35,694 nucleotides of DNA from CAZLHO01 sp964559455 (GTDB lineage Bacteria > Krumholzibacteriota > Krumholzibacteriia > LZORAL124-64-63): positions 1-35,694 of the forward strand of contig CAZLHO010000029.1 of the NCBI GenBank assembly GCA_964559455.1. Reading direction: 5' to 3'. A program made the position numbers and the translations under genes. Position 1 is the first letter of the stretch; each line of letters opens with the position of its first letter. Under the pieces are notes generated by a model. That model did not search any database and was not told the DNA's origin. It saw nothing but the letters and a program-made list of their open reading frames with translations. Below are positions 1 to 9,137 of this stretch, piece by piece.

Positions 1-278
1 ACGCGGCTGGCGCCCATCGGCAGGGTCATCAGCAGCTCGAAGGTGCCGCCGCGGCGGTCCTCGGCCCACAGCCGCATGGTCACCGCGGGGATGAAGAAGA
101 TCAGGAACAGGGGCAGGTTCCCGAAGAAATCGCGCATGTCGGCCAGGCCCTGCAGGAAGAAGGGCGTCATGAAGAGCCCGCAGTTCAGGACCAGGAAGAC
201 GATGATGAAGATGTACGCGATCGGGCTGTCGAAGTAGGCCGCGAACTCGCGTCGGAAGACGGTGCCCACGTTAGACAT
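1..278 (-). CDS. ABC-2 type transporter permease, N-terminal part (cut by window edge)
   Basis: This is the start of an integral-membrane permease that partners the ATPase directly upstream. Reading from ATG at 278 gives MSNVGTVFRREFAAYFDSP, then a hydrophobic helix (IAYIFIIVFLVLNCGLF), a short loop and a second helix (LPLFLIFFIPAVTMRLWAED). The sequence RRGGTFELLMTLP is typical of GldF/NosY-like ABC-2 permeases, where it marks the coupling region after the second helix. The gene runs off the left edge, so about two thirds of a usual 240-residue protein is missing. Its start overlaps the ATPase stop by 8 bp, so the two are translationally coupled. The substrate is unknown. In FCB bacteria such pairs are often annotated as gliding-motility GldA/GldF, but that role cannot be inferred from this fragment. 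Confidence 0.85.
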   Translation of the reverse strand, partial: MSNVGTVFRREFAAYFDSPIAYIFIIVFLVLNCGLFMTPFFLQGLADMRDFFGNLPLFLIFFIPAVTMRLWAEDRRGGTFELLMTLPMGASR

Positions 279-1236
279 GGCTGCCCACCTCCTCGGCGGC
301 CCGCCCGGTCTGCCGGGTCAGGGCGATGAAGGTGTCCTCGAGGGTGAAGCGGGACTCGTGCAGCTCGTCCAGCTCCCAGTTCCTTTGCCGGGCCAGGCCG
401 GCCACGGCGCCGGTCAGGTCGGCGTCGAAGTCGCCGCGGATCTCGAAGCGCGCGCCGCCGCCCGGGGCCTCCAGGGCCTCGGCCTTGGCGACGCCGGGCA
501 GGCCGGCCAGGGCGGCCGCCATCTCCGGATCGCCGCCGCGGAAGGCGGCGTAGACCCGGTTGCTGCCCATCGCCCGCTGCTCCAGCTCCGAGATCATGCC
601 GTCGGCCACGATGCGGCCCTGGTTGATGATCACGACGCGGTCGGTCACCGGCCGCACCTCCTGCAGGATGTGGGTCGAGAAGATGATCGTCTTCTCGCGC
701 GCCAGGCTCTGCAACAGCTCGCGGATGCCGATGATCTGCAGGGGATCGAGCCCGCTGGTGGGCTCGTCCAGGATCAGCAGGTCGGGGTCGTGGATCAGCG
801 CCTGGGCCAGCCCCGTGCGCTGCTTGTAGCCCTTGGACAGCTCGTTGATCGTCTGCTTGTAGACGGGGGCCAGGCCGCAGGCTTCGACCACCCAGCCGCT
901 GCGCCGCCTCAGCTCCTCGCCGCGCAGGCCGCGGGCCTGCCCGACGAAGCGCAGGTACTCATGCACCCGCATGTCCATGTAGAGAGGGATGTTCTCCGGC
1001 TGGTAGCCGATCCGGCCGCGGACGGCCAGCGGCTCCTCCATGACGTCGGTGCCGTCGATCAGCACCGTTCCCTCGTCGGGGGCCAGAAAGGTGGTGATGA
1101 TCTTCATCGCGGTGCTCTTGCCAGCGCCGTTGGGGCCGAGGAAGCCTAGGATGCCGCCGCGGTCCAGGCTGAAAGAGACGCCGTCGAGGGCCACCACCGT
1201 CCCGAATCGCTTCGTGACGTCACGTACCTCGATCAT
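271..1236 (-). CDS. ABC transporter ATP-binding protein, GldA-like
   Basis: This 321-residue ATPase would power export or extrusion through the adjoining ABC-2 permease at the inner membrane. The Walker A motif GPNGAGKST lies near residues 34-42, the signature LSKGYKQR near 133-140, Walker B LLILDEP near 153-159 and the H-loop STHIL near 187-191. The LSKGY form of the signature and the C-terminal regulatory extension of about 100 residues are typical of the GldA/CcmA-like branch. The ATG at 1236 is chosen because TGGAGGA precedes it at good spacing. Upstream in-frame codons to 1485 would add a low-quality Arg/Pro-rich extension and are not used. The stop overlaps the permease start. The family is certain; the transported substrate is not. 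Confidence 0.93.
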   Translation of the reverse strand: MIEVRDVTKRFGTVVALDGVSFSLDRGGILGFLGPNGAGKSTAMKIITTFLAPDEGTVLIDGTDVMEEPLAVRGRIGYQPENIPLYMDMRVHEYLRFVGQARGLRGEELRRRSGWVVEACGLAPVYKQTINELSKGYKQRTGLAQALIHDPDLLILDEPTSGLDPLQIIGIRELLQSLAREKTIIFSTHILQEVRPVTDRVVIINQGRIVADGMISELEQRAMGSNRVYAAFRGGDPEMAAALAGLPGVAKAEALEAPGGGARFEIRGDFDADLTGAVAGLARQRNWELDELHESRFTLEDTFIALTRQTGRAAEEVGSHV

Positions 1237-1468
1237 GTCGAGATTCCTCCAGGGGGCTCCGATGTCCATGGGTTGCCGTACTCGCGAAGCGCCGACCCGC
1301 TCCGCCGCGGGGGCGGGGGTCGACGCGCAAACGGGGAATATACAACAGACCCCCGGCCGGGTTCCAGCCTTTGCGCGCCTTTTCGCCAGGAAACGGCTCC
1401 CCACGGGGCGGAAATCGGGTATATTCTGGGCGCGAGGCGGTTCGCCCGCCGCCCGCGGAGGTCCTGCG

Positions 1469-1651
1469 ATGGACGAGAACGCCACCTACTACTGCCCCCA
1501 CTGCGGGGCGCCCGTCGAGATCATGGTCGACATCACCGGCGGCCCCCGCCAGCAGTACGTCGAGGACTGCCACGTCTGCTGCGCCCCGAACGTGCTGACG
1601 GTGGTCTTCGACGAGGACGGCCGCGTCGCCGTGACGGCGGATCCCGAATGA
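1469..1651 (+). CDS. Small CPXCG-type cysteine-rich zinc-ribbon protein
   Basis: This 60-residue protein has two cysteine pairs, CPHCG near residues 9-13 and CHVCC near 34-38, as in the CPXCG motif-containing cysteine-rich family (Cys_rich_CPXG). The pairs are expected to bind one zinc ion. No biochemical role is established for the family. The ATG at 1469 has CGGAGG eight bases upstream. The stop overlaps the next start (ATGA), so the protein is translationally coupled to the NFACT-R protein that follows. That coupling suggests, but does not prove, a link with RNA or the ribosome. The gene is divergent from the ABC operon. Confidence 0.85.
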   Translation: MDENATYYCPHCGAPVEIMVDITGGPRQQYVEDCHVCCAPNVLTVVFDEDGRVAVTADPE

Positions 1652-2064
1652 CCCCCCGCCCCGCCGAACGCGCTCCGGTCCCGATCGAGTGCTGGGAATA
1701 CGACCTGCCCGGGGGCTGGACGGTCCTGGCCGGCAAGACCGACGCCGACAACGACCGCCTGAGCCTGAAGGAGGCCCGCCCGGACGACTGGTGGTTCCAC
1801 GTCCGCGGCCAGCCCGGCAGCCACGTGCTGCTGCGCGGGCCCCGGGGCGAGGAGCCTGACCGCGACACCCTGCGCGCGGCCGCCGCGGTGGCGGCCTGGC
1901 ACAGCAAGCTGCGGCAGGGGAAGCTGGTGCCGGTGACCTGCACCCGCGCCCGCTACGTGACCAAGCCGCGCGGCGCCAAGCCGGGCACCGTCCAGGTGCG
2001 GCGCGAGAAGCTGATCAAGGTCGCCCCGGGGCTGCCCGGGACTCCGGAGGGCGACGAAGCCTAG
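1648..2064 (+). CDS. Stand-alone NFACT-R (DUF814) RNA-binding domain protein
   Basis: This 138-residue protein consists almost entirely of an NFACT-R/DUF814 domain. Diagnostic stretches are DWWFHVRGQPGSHVLLR near residues 47-63, the helix AAAVAAWHSKLRQGKLVPV near 78-96, and KPRGAKPGTVQVRREK near 109-124. In the large NFACT proteins (RqcH/Rqc2/NEMF) this domain binds RNA or tRNA at the ribosome. Here the N-terminal NFACT-N and coiled-coil parts are absent, so it cannot be a complete RqcH. The start is the ATG in ATGA overlapping the upstream stop. The end shares a CTAG with the convergent acr3 stop. The family assignment is firm; a role in ribosome quality control is only a guess. Confidence 0.88.
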   Translation: MTPRPAERAPVPIECWEYDLPGGWTVLAGKTDADNDRLSLKEARPDDWWFHVRGQPGSHVLLRGPRGEEPDRDTLRAAAAVAAWHSKLRQGKLVPVTCTRARYVTKPRGAKPGTVQVRREKLIKVAPGLPGTPEGDEA

Positions 2065-3254
2065 GCCCAGCCCCGCCTGTTGGCCCGCAGGCAGATCCTC
2101 ACCAGCAGCAGCATCACCGGCACCTCGATCAGCACCCCGACCACGGTGGCCAGGGCCGCCCCCGACGACAGGCCGAAGAGCATGACGGCGGTGGCGATGG
2201 CCACCTCGAAGTGGTTCGAGGCGCCGATCAGCGCCGAGGGGGCCGCGTCCGCGTAGCTCAGCTTCAGCAGCCGCGCCAGCCCTAACCCCAGCCCGAAGAT
2301 CAGCATCGTCTGCAGGAACAGCGGCACCGCGATCCAGAGGATGGTCAGCGGCCGGGCCAGGATCACGTCGCCCTTGAAGGAGAAGAGCAGGACCAGGGTG
2401 GCCAGCAGGGCGACGATGGTCACCGGGGTCAGCAGGTGCAGGAAGCGCTCGCGGAACCAGGCCTCGCCCTTGGCGGCCAGGATCCAGCGCCGCGACAGGT
2501 AGCCCGCCGCCAGGGGCAGGGCGACGTAGATCCCGATCGAGAGCAGCAGCGCCTGCCAGGGCACCGGCAGCCGGCCCACCCCGAGCAGGAAGCCGCCCAG
2601 CAGCCCGTAGAGCAGCAGCATGACCAGCGAGTTGATGGCCACCATGACCAGGGTGTGGCCGTCGTTGCCGCGGGCCAGGTAGCCCCAGACCAGCACCATC
2701 GCCGTGCAGGGGGCCACGCCCAGCAGCACGCAGCCGGCCAGGTAGCTGCGCCACAGGGGCACCTCGAGCATCTTCACGCCGTTCTCCAGCACCACCCGGC
2801 CGGCCCCGTAGACGGCCCCGACGGGCAGGTCCAGGCCGAAGGGCGGCTTGACCAGGTCGACGGCCTCGGGGCCGATCAGGCCGCGGAAGACGACGCCCAG
2901 GAACAGGGCCGCGATGCCGAACATCGTGAAGGGCTTGACCGCCCAGTTCACGAAGAGGGTCAGGCCCACCGGACGCCCGGCCCGCCCCGCCCGCAGAACC
3001 TCGGCGAAGTCGATCTTGACCATGATCGGGTACATCATGAAGAAGAGGCAGACGGCGATCGGCAGCGAGACCACGGGCGCCCCGCCGACCGACAACGTCT
3101 GCGCGTCCAGCCAGGTCGCGACGCCGGGGGCCAGGCGGCCCAGCCCGATGCCGGCGGCGATGCACAGCAGCACCCACAGGCTCAGCCAGCGTTCGAAGAC
3201 GGACATGCCGCGGCCGGCGGTCGGCTCGCAGGCGGCGTTCGCGCTGCAGGTCAT
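2061..3254 (-). CDS. acr3: Arsenite efflux permease, ACR3 family
   Basis: This inner-membrane carrier would export arsenite from the cytoplasm. The 397-residue protein has about ten hydrophobic segments. It carries the ACR3 hallmark APCTAMVLVWGYL with the conserved cysteine at residue 183, LFFMMYPIMVKIDF near residues 70-83, and a conserved late-helix glutamate in GVLIEVPVML. The ATG at 3254 follows GGGAGGA at good spacing. It is the last gene of arsR-arsC-arsM-acr3, 29 bp after arsM. One oddity is a hydrophilic stretch of roughly 35-40 residues (about 125-165) before the cysteine helix, where most ACR3 proteins have a short loop. This makes the protein longer than the usual 350 or so residues. 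The N-terminus has two extra cysteines (MTCSANAACE). Confidence 0.93.
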   Translation of the reverse strand: MTCSANAACEPTAGRGMSVFERWLSLWVLLCIAAGIGLGRLAPGVATWLDAQTLSVGGAPVVSLPIAVCLFFMMYPIMVKIDFAEVLRAGRAGRPVGLTLFVNWAVKPFTMFGIAALFLGVVFRGLIGPEAVDLVKPPFGLDLPVGAVYGAGRVVLENGVKMLEVPLWRSYLAGCVLLGVAPCTAMVLVWGYLARGNDGHTLVMVAINSLVMLLLYGLLGGFLLGVGRLPVPWQALLLSIGIYVALPLAAGYLSRRWILAAKGEAWFRERFLHLLTPVTIVALLATLVLLFSFKGDVILARPLTILWIAVPLFLQTMLIFGLGLGLARLLKLSYADAAPSALIGASNHFEVAIATAVMLFGLSSGAALATVVGVLIEVPVMLLLVRICLRANRRGWA

Positions 3255-3283
3255 GGTCGTCCTCCCGGCGGTTCGTTCCCGGT

Positions 3284-4120
3284 TCAGGCCTTCGGCTTGC
3301 GCGCCCGGATCTCCAGGCTGGTGACGTAGTCGCCGATGGTCTGGCCCTCGGGCAGCTCGGCGGCGATGCCGCGGTAGAGGGGATCCTGCCACTCGGTCAT
3401 CGCCTCGATGTACGCGGCGTGGGGCTTCAGCTCGATGTCGACCAGGCCGGCCTCGCGGACCATCGCTTCGGTCTCATCGACGGGCACCGCGCCCGCGACG
3501 CAGCCGATCAGCGCCCCGACGTCCTCGCGCACCGATTCCGGCAACGGCTTCAGCAGCGCCAGGTCCGAGACGGCCACCCGGCCGCCCGGGCGCAGCACGC
3601 GGGCGATCTCGCGCCAGACCTGCGCCTTGTCGGGCGACAGGTTGATGACGCAGTTCGAGAGCACGACGTCGACGTCGGCGTCGGGCGACGGCAGGTGCTC
3701 GATCTCGCCCAGCCGGAACTCCACGTTGTCCAGCCCGCTGCGCTCGCGGTAGGCGGCCAGGCCGCGCCGCGCCTTGGCCAGCATCTCGGGGGTCATGTCC
3801 ACGCCGATCGCGCGGCCGGCGGGGCCCACGCGGGGGCCCGCCAGGTAGATGTCCAGGCCGCCGCCGCTGCCCAGGTCCAGCACCCGTTCGCCGGAGGCCA
3901 GCTCGGCCAGGGCGACCGGGTTGCCGCAACCCAGGCCCATGTCCGCGCCCTCGGGCAGGGCGGCCAGGTCGTCGCCGGCGTAGCCCAGGGCCTTGGTGGT
4001 CTCCGGGCCGCCGCAGCAGCCGCCGCCGCTCCCGCAACCGCAGCCGCCGCCCCCGGCGGCGATGCGGGCGTAGCCTTCGCGCACCTGGTCCCTGGTCTTG
4101 TTCGCGTCGTCACCCTTCAT
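3284..4120 (-). CDS. arsM: Arsenite S-adenosylmethionine methyltransferase
   Basis: This cytosolic enzyme would methylate arsenite using S-adenosylmethionine. The 278-residue protein has the SAM motif VLDLGSGGGLD near residues 80-90 and three family cysteines: C65 (GLGCGNP), C157 (LSNCVINL) and C207 (IGCVAGA). In characterised ArsM proteins these bind As(III). An N-terminal Gly/Cys-rich patch (about 23-38) adds C27, C29, C35 and C36. The ATG at 4120 is preferred because AAGGA lies about eight bases before it; the ATG at 4129 sits on that same Shine-Dalgarno. The start overlaps the arsC stop by 11 bp. Its place between arsC and acr3 agrees with an arsenic function. Confidence 0.93.
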   Translation of the reverse strand: MKGDDANKTRDQVREGYARIAAGGGGCGCGSGGGCCGGPETTKALGYAGDDLAALPEGADMGLGCGNPVALAELASGERVLDLGSGGGLDIYLAGPRVGPAGRAIGVDMTPEMLAKARRGLAAYRERSGLDNVEFRLGEIEHLPSPDADVDVVLSNCVINLSPDKAQVWREIARVLRPGGRVAVSDLALLKPLPESVREDVGALIGCVAGAVPVDETEAMVREAGLVDIELKPHAAYIEAMTEWQDPLYRGIAAELPEGQTIGDYVTSLEIRARKPKA

Positions 4121-4568
4121 GGTCGTCATCCTTTTTCGCGGGTTCGAGGTTGTCGGGCAGGCCCAGCACGAAGCGGCGGATCTCGTCGCGCACGCGCCGG
4201 TAGGGGATCATGGCCGCCTCGTCGTCGGGCGCGGCGGCGGCCAGTCGCGGCGGGTCGTCGAAGCCGCGGTGGACGGTGCGCGTGGCGGCCGGGAAGACGG
4301 GGCAGGTCTCGCGGGCGTGGTCGCAGACGGTCACGACCCAGTCGAAGGTCTCGTGGAGGAGCGCGTCGACATGGGTCGGCTCCTGGCCGGCGATGTCGAC
4401 GCCCGCCTCGGCCATCGCGCGCACGGCCCGGGGGTCGATCGCGTGGGGGGCGACGCCGGCCGAACGGGCCTCGACGGCGTCGCCGCGCAGGGAGCGCGCC
4501 CAGCCCTCGGCCATCTGGCTGCGGCAGGAATTGCCGGTGCACAGGAAGAGGATCTTCAGGCGGGGCAT
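4110..4568 (-). CDS. arsC: Arsenate reductase, thioredoxin-coupled LMW-PTP type
   Basis: This enzyme would reduce arsenate to arsenite in the cytosol, supplying ArsM and ACR3. The 152-residue protein begins with the phosphatase-like loop CTGNSCR (C10, C15, R16). It has the resolving cysteines C82 and C89 in the VTVCDHARETCP segment. These are the three-cysteine relay residues of the Staphylococcus-type ArsC. The ATG at 4568 is preceded by GAGGAGG. It overlaps arsR upstream by 13 bp and arsM downstream by 11 bp, which indicates tight coupling. The C-terminus ends in a charged tail (AKKDDDHEG). Confidence 0.94.
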   Translation of the reverse strand: MPRLKILFLCTGNSCRSQMAEGWARSLRGDAVEARSAGVAPHAIDPRAVRAMAEAGVDIAGQEPTHVDALLHETFDWVVTVCDHARETCPVFPAATRTVHRGFDDPPRLAAAAPDDEAAMIPYRRVRDEIRRFVLGLPDNLEPAKKDDDHEG

Positions 4569-4900
4569 GGCGCCTCCTCGAATCTGCGGCGGATCGCCGC
4601 CAGGCGACGGCGGTCGGCGGCGGCGCGGCCCTCGTTCCCCAGGTATCCGTCCAGCCAGGCCAGGGCCTCGCGGGCGGCGGCGTTTTCGACCCGACGGCAG
4701 TGCACCCAGCGGCCCTCCTTGCGGGTGGCCAGGAGCCCCGCCTCGCGCAGGACGGTCAGGTGGCGCGAGACGGTCGAGGGGGCCAGCCCCAGCAGCGCGA
4801 TCAGGTGGCAGACGCAGAGTTCGCCGTCGCGCAGGGCCAGCAGGCAGCGCACCCGGCTCTCGTCGCCCAGGGCCTTCAGGATCTTCAGCTTGGCTTGCAT
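4556..4900 (-). CDS. arsR: ArsR-family metalloregulatory repressor
   Basis: This 114-residue winged-helix repressor would sit on the promoter of its own operon and release when it binds As(III). The inducer site ELCVCHL is present with C29 and C31. The recognition helix follows at LAPSTVSRHLTVLREAGL (about 39-56). The start at 4900 is chosen over an upstream in-frame ATG at 4924 because AGGAGA precedes it and the upstream codons overlap the operator-like repeat. It is the first gene of the arsenic operon. The C-terminus has further cysteines (EEAPCPA) that might add a ligand. Confidence 0.94.
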   Translation of the reverse strand: MQAKLKILKALGDESRVRCLLALRDGELCVCHLIALLGLAPSTVSRHLTVLREAGLLATRKEGRWVHCRRVENAAAREALAWLDGYLGNEGRAAADRRRLAAIRRRFEEAPCPA

Positions 4901-4909
4901 CGTCGCTCT

Positions 4910-4943
4910 CCTATAATTCGCCAAATGACGAAATATGTATAGG
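4910..4943 (-). promoter_or_regulatory. Candidate ArsR operator / promoter region of the ars operon
   Basis: Directly upstream of arsR, an AT-rich patch carries CCTATA (4910-4915) and its inverse TATAGG (4938-4943). Nested inside are TTCG (4917-4920) and CGAA (4929-4932). The two dyads are offset by two bases. The left end of the region overlaps the arsR Shine-Dalgarno. ArsR-family repressors bind imperfect AT-rich dyads overlapping their own promoters, so this is the natural operator. No clear -35/-10 pair was assigned. Confidence 0.55.
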
Positions 4944-5080
4944 ACGTCCCCGTAGCGACGGCAAGCGAAATTAGCGGGGAGCAGCGGCGTCCGACTGGCG
5001 TGCGCGTCCTGCCGGGCGACGCCGTCGGCGCCTCCATCCTGGCCCGGGCCCTGGCCGATCCTGACCGCCGCCGCCCATGG

Positions 5081-5110
5081 AAAAGCGGGCCGCCCTGCCG
5101 GGCGGCCCGC
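5081..5110 (-). terminator. Rho-independent terminator of the aminotransferase-pckA operon
   Basis: A perfect 11-bp stem (5085-5095 with 5100-5110) has a four-base loop. On the minus strand it is followed by TTTT (5084-5081). It lies 25 bp after the pckA stop, which is where a terminator is expected. The rest of the interval up to arsR (4944-5080) shows no gene. Confidence 0.8.
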
Positions 5111-5135
5111 CTCGTTCGTCGTCGCGCTTCCGGCT

Positions 5136-6803
<1,668 letters not shown>

Positions 6804-6814
6804 CGGCCCACCCC

Positions 6815-8032
6815 CTAGATCCAATCCCGGACGAGCTTGCGCTCGCCGATGTAGAGTTCGTTCGGCGAATTGGGATCGAGAGCCCAACGGATGCGCTCGA
6901 CGCCCTCGATGATGTCCTTCACCGCGCCGCAGTAGCTCAGCCTCAGGTAGCCCTCCATGCCGAACTCAACGCCCGGCACCGTGACGACCTGGACCTTGTC
7001 GATCAGGAAGTTGGCGAGCTTGGTCGAGTCCTTCTCGAAGTGGCTGAAGTCGACGAAGCTGTAGAAGGTGCCGTCGGGCACGGTCACGCGCAGGCCGTCG
7101 AAGCCCTGCAGCTGCTCCATCAGCACGTTGCGGTTGTTCTCGAGGGTCAGGCGCAGGTTCTCGACGCTGGACTGGGCGCCGTTGATCGCCGCGACCGCCG
7201 CCTTCTGCAGCACGGCCGAAGGGCCGGAGGTCTGGTGCGACTGGATGTTCGACATGACGTCGATCAGGTTCTTGTTGCCCACGGCCCAGCCGATGCGGAA
7301 GCCCGTCATGGCGTACTGCTTGCTGACGCCGTTGATGATCACCAGCTTCGACTTGTCGCCGTGCACCTTCGCGAACTCGCAGGCGTTCACGGGCTTGCGG
7401 CCGTCGAAGAGCAGCCGGTGATAGATGTCGTCCATGATCAGGTACAGGCCCTTCTTCTCGCAGAACTCGACGACCTCGCGGATGAAGTCGGCGCTGTACA
7501 TCGCCCCGCTGGGGTTGTTCGGGCTGTTCAGGATCACGGCCTTGGTGTAGCTGCCCACCCGCATCTTGATGTCCTCGATGCGCGGGTAGAAGGTGCCGTC
7601 CTCGGCCGGGGCCGGCACGGGCACGGCGCCGCAGAGCTTGACCATGTCGGGATAGCTGACCCAGTAGGGGACGGGGAAGATGACCTCGTCCTGGGGATCC
7701 AGGATCGCCTGCAGGCAGCACATGATGGCCTGCTTGGCGCCGCCGGAGGCCATGACTTCCTCGGGCGTGACGCGGCGGCCGTAGTACTCCTCGGTGTAGC
7801 GGATGATCGCCGCCTTCATCGCCGGCGTGCCGTAGGCCGGCGTGTAGCGCACCTCGCCGGAGTTCAGCAGCGACGCCGCCGCCACGATCGCGTCGATCGG
7901 GGGCTTGCCCTTGGGCTCGCCTCCGCCGAGATGGATGACGGGGTCTCCCTTGGCCCGCAGGATGGCCGCTTTCTCGTTGAGCTTGAGGGTGACCGATTCC
8001 CCGATATTCCGGGCAATAAGGCTGATGCTCAT
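6815..8032 (-). CDS. PLP-dependent class I/II aminotransferase (aspartate aminotransferase-like)
   Basis: This 405-residue fold-type I aminotransferase shows NSPNNPSGAMY near residues 170-180, DDIYHRLLF, and the Schiff-base lysine in NGVSKQYAMTGFRIGWAVG (K238). The set resembles class Ib aspartate aminotransferases, which interconvert aspartate and oxaloacetate, but substrate choice cannot be read from motifs. The start at 8032 is chosen because GAGGAG sits at ideal spacing. The ATG at 8044 precedes that site, and longer in-frame extensions run into noncoding sequence. The C-terminus is extended by about 20 residues (LYIGERKLVRDWI). The coupling to pckA 12 bp downstream fits production of oxaloacetate for gluconeogenesis. 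Confidence 0.93.
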   Translation of the reverse strand: MSISLIARNIGESVTLKLNEKAAILRAKGDPVIHLGGGEPKGKPPIDAIVAAASLLNSGEVRYTPAYGTPAMKAAIIRYTEEYYGRRVTPEEVMASGGAKQAIMCCLQAILDPQDEVIFPVPYWVSYPDMVKLCGAVPVPAPAEDGTFYPRIEDIKMRVGSYTKAVILNSPNNPSGAMYSADFIREVVEFCEKKGLYLIMDDIYHRLLFDGRKPVNACEFAKVHGDKSKLVIINGVSKQYAMTGFRIGWAVGNKNLIDVMSNIQSHQTSGPSAVLQKAAVAAINGAQSSVENLRLTLENNRNVLMEQLQGFDGLRVTVPDGTFYSFVDFSHFEKDSTKLANFLIDKVQVVTVPGVEFGMEGYLRLSYCGAVKDIIEGVERIRWALDPNSPNELYIGERKLVRDWI

Positions 8033-8217
8033 GGCGCTCCTCATCTGGCGCTCAGGGAGCGCCGGATCTGGTAACTGCCTCAAAAAACCGACTGCCGATA
8101 TCCAAAAATGTGCTTCCGACCGGGGTTGGTCAAAGGAAACCGACATCGATCGCTGCAATTTCGAACACAGGAAACCGGATAGATGCGATCGGGTGTAACC
8201 GGCCGGGAGCCGTCGTC

Positions 8218-8874
8218 TCAGCGCCTTTTGCGCACCACCAGGCGGTAGTTGGACCGTTCGGGCCGCCAGCGCCAGAGGCTGAGGATGCGCAGCAGGGACA
8301 TCAGCCCCCCGTAGATGTAGTTGAAGGGCCTGGCCAGGGTCTCCCGACCGTATTCCTCGAGCAGGATCTCGTGGTCGGCGAAGAAGCGCCGCAGGGCCCG
8401 CGGCGCGACGCTGGCCTTCAGGGTGGTGGGGAAGATGCTGTACTCGACCCGGTAGAAGAGCCGGTACGCCAGGTGATGGAACCAGAAGGGCGTGAACTTG
8501 GTGACCAGCCCCTTGACCGACATCAGGTTGGGCACGGCGATGATCAGCAGCCCGCCGGGCCGGGTCCACTCCAGCATCCTGGCCAGGGCGGCCGGCGGGT
8601 CGTCCAGGTGCTCCAGGACGAAGATCGAGACGACCGCGTCGAACTGCCGGTCCAGCCGGAAGGTCTGCACGTCGCCCAGGTACTTCTCGTCGGCGTAGTC
8701 GTTCAGCTCGAGCTGTTCGGGCGAGATGTCGATGCCGGCGATGCGCATCGTGTCGGGGTAGGCGAAGTGCTTGAACCGGCCGCAGCCGGCTTCCAGGACG
8801 GTCGTTCCCGGACCGAGCCGCGCCTCCTGCTCCCGGATCAGCCCTTCGACCGCGCTGTTGTCGATCACGCTCAC
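8218..8874 (-). CDS. Class I SAM-dependent methyltransferase, substrate unknown
   Basis: This 218-residue protein has SAM-binding motif I VLEAGCG near residues 26-32, the acidic end of strand 2 in IAGIDISPEQLEL, and the strand-4 motif DAVVSIFVLEHLDDP. It then reads PGGLLIIAVPN, which matches Methyltransf_11/23 proteins. The Arg/Tyr-rich C-terminal part (FYRVEYSIFPTTLK) resembles methyltransferases found near glycolipid or polysaccharide genes, but there is no such neighbour here. GTG at 8874 is proposed as the start because AGGAG lies seven bases before it; a second GTG is at 8868. Longer in-frame readings run antisense into pepF and are rejected. It appears to be monocistronic. Confidence 0.82.
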   Translation of the reverse strand: MSVIDNSAVEGLIREQEARLGPGTTVLEAGCGRFKHFAYPDTMRIAGIDISPEQLELNDYADEKYLGDVQTFRLDRQFDAVVSIFVLEHLDDPPAALARMLEWTRPGGLLIIAVPNLMSVKGLVTKFTPFWFHHLAYRLFYRVEYSIFPTTLKASVAPRALRRFFADHEILLEEYGRETLARPFNYIYGGLMSLLRILSLWRWRPERSNYRLVVRKRR

Positions 8875-9137
8875 GCCGGGACTCCTGTCGCGGGTCGGGC
8901 GGCGGCCGCCGCCGTCGCCAGTCTGTCTCGGTTCGATCGCGGCCGATCGGCCGGGCGACCGGGAAGGTGGATCATGCTGTCCGATCCCGTTGGAATCAAT
9001 GCAAATCCGGCGGCGGACGAGAATTCGGGTCCCGCCGGGAATCGACGCGGAACAGGTGGAATCCGGGGGGCCTGCGGGACGCGAAGGGGAGGCCGCGGCC
9101 GCGGCCTCCCCGGATCGGCGCTGCCGACGGCTTCGCG
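8875..9137. other. Intergenic region with a perfect 26-nt palindrome after pepF
   Basis: No gene is seen here. A 26-nt perfectly self-complementary GC block (9086-9111, core CCGCGGCCGCGG) lies 27 bp beyond the pepF stop. No T-tract follows it on the minus strand, so it is at best a weak terminator or a transcript-end stabiliser. The stretch 8881-9085 presumably holds the methyltransferase promoter, but no convincing -35/-10 was found. Confidence 0.5.

Noticed and set aside
2061..4900. Horizontal transfer of the arsenic operon
   Set aside because: GC-rich codon use looks the same as the neighbours, and no mobile-element or repeat borders are present, so there is no evidence in the sequence.
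4950..5080. Protein-like reading (LPGDAVGASILARALADP) between arsR and pckA, possibly a gene remnant
   Set aside because: It is too short, with no start or Shine-Dalgarno, and GC-rich intergenic DNA often reads this way.
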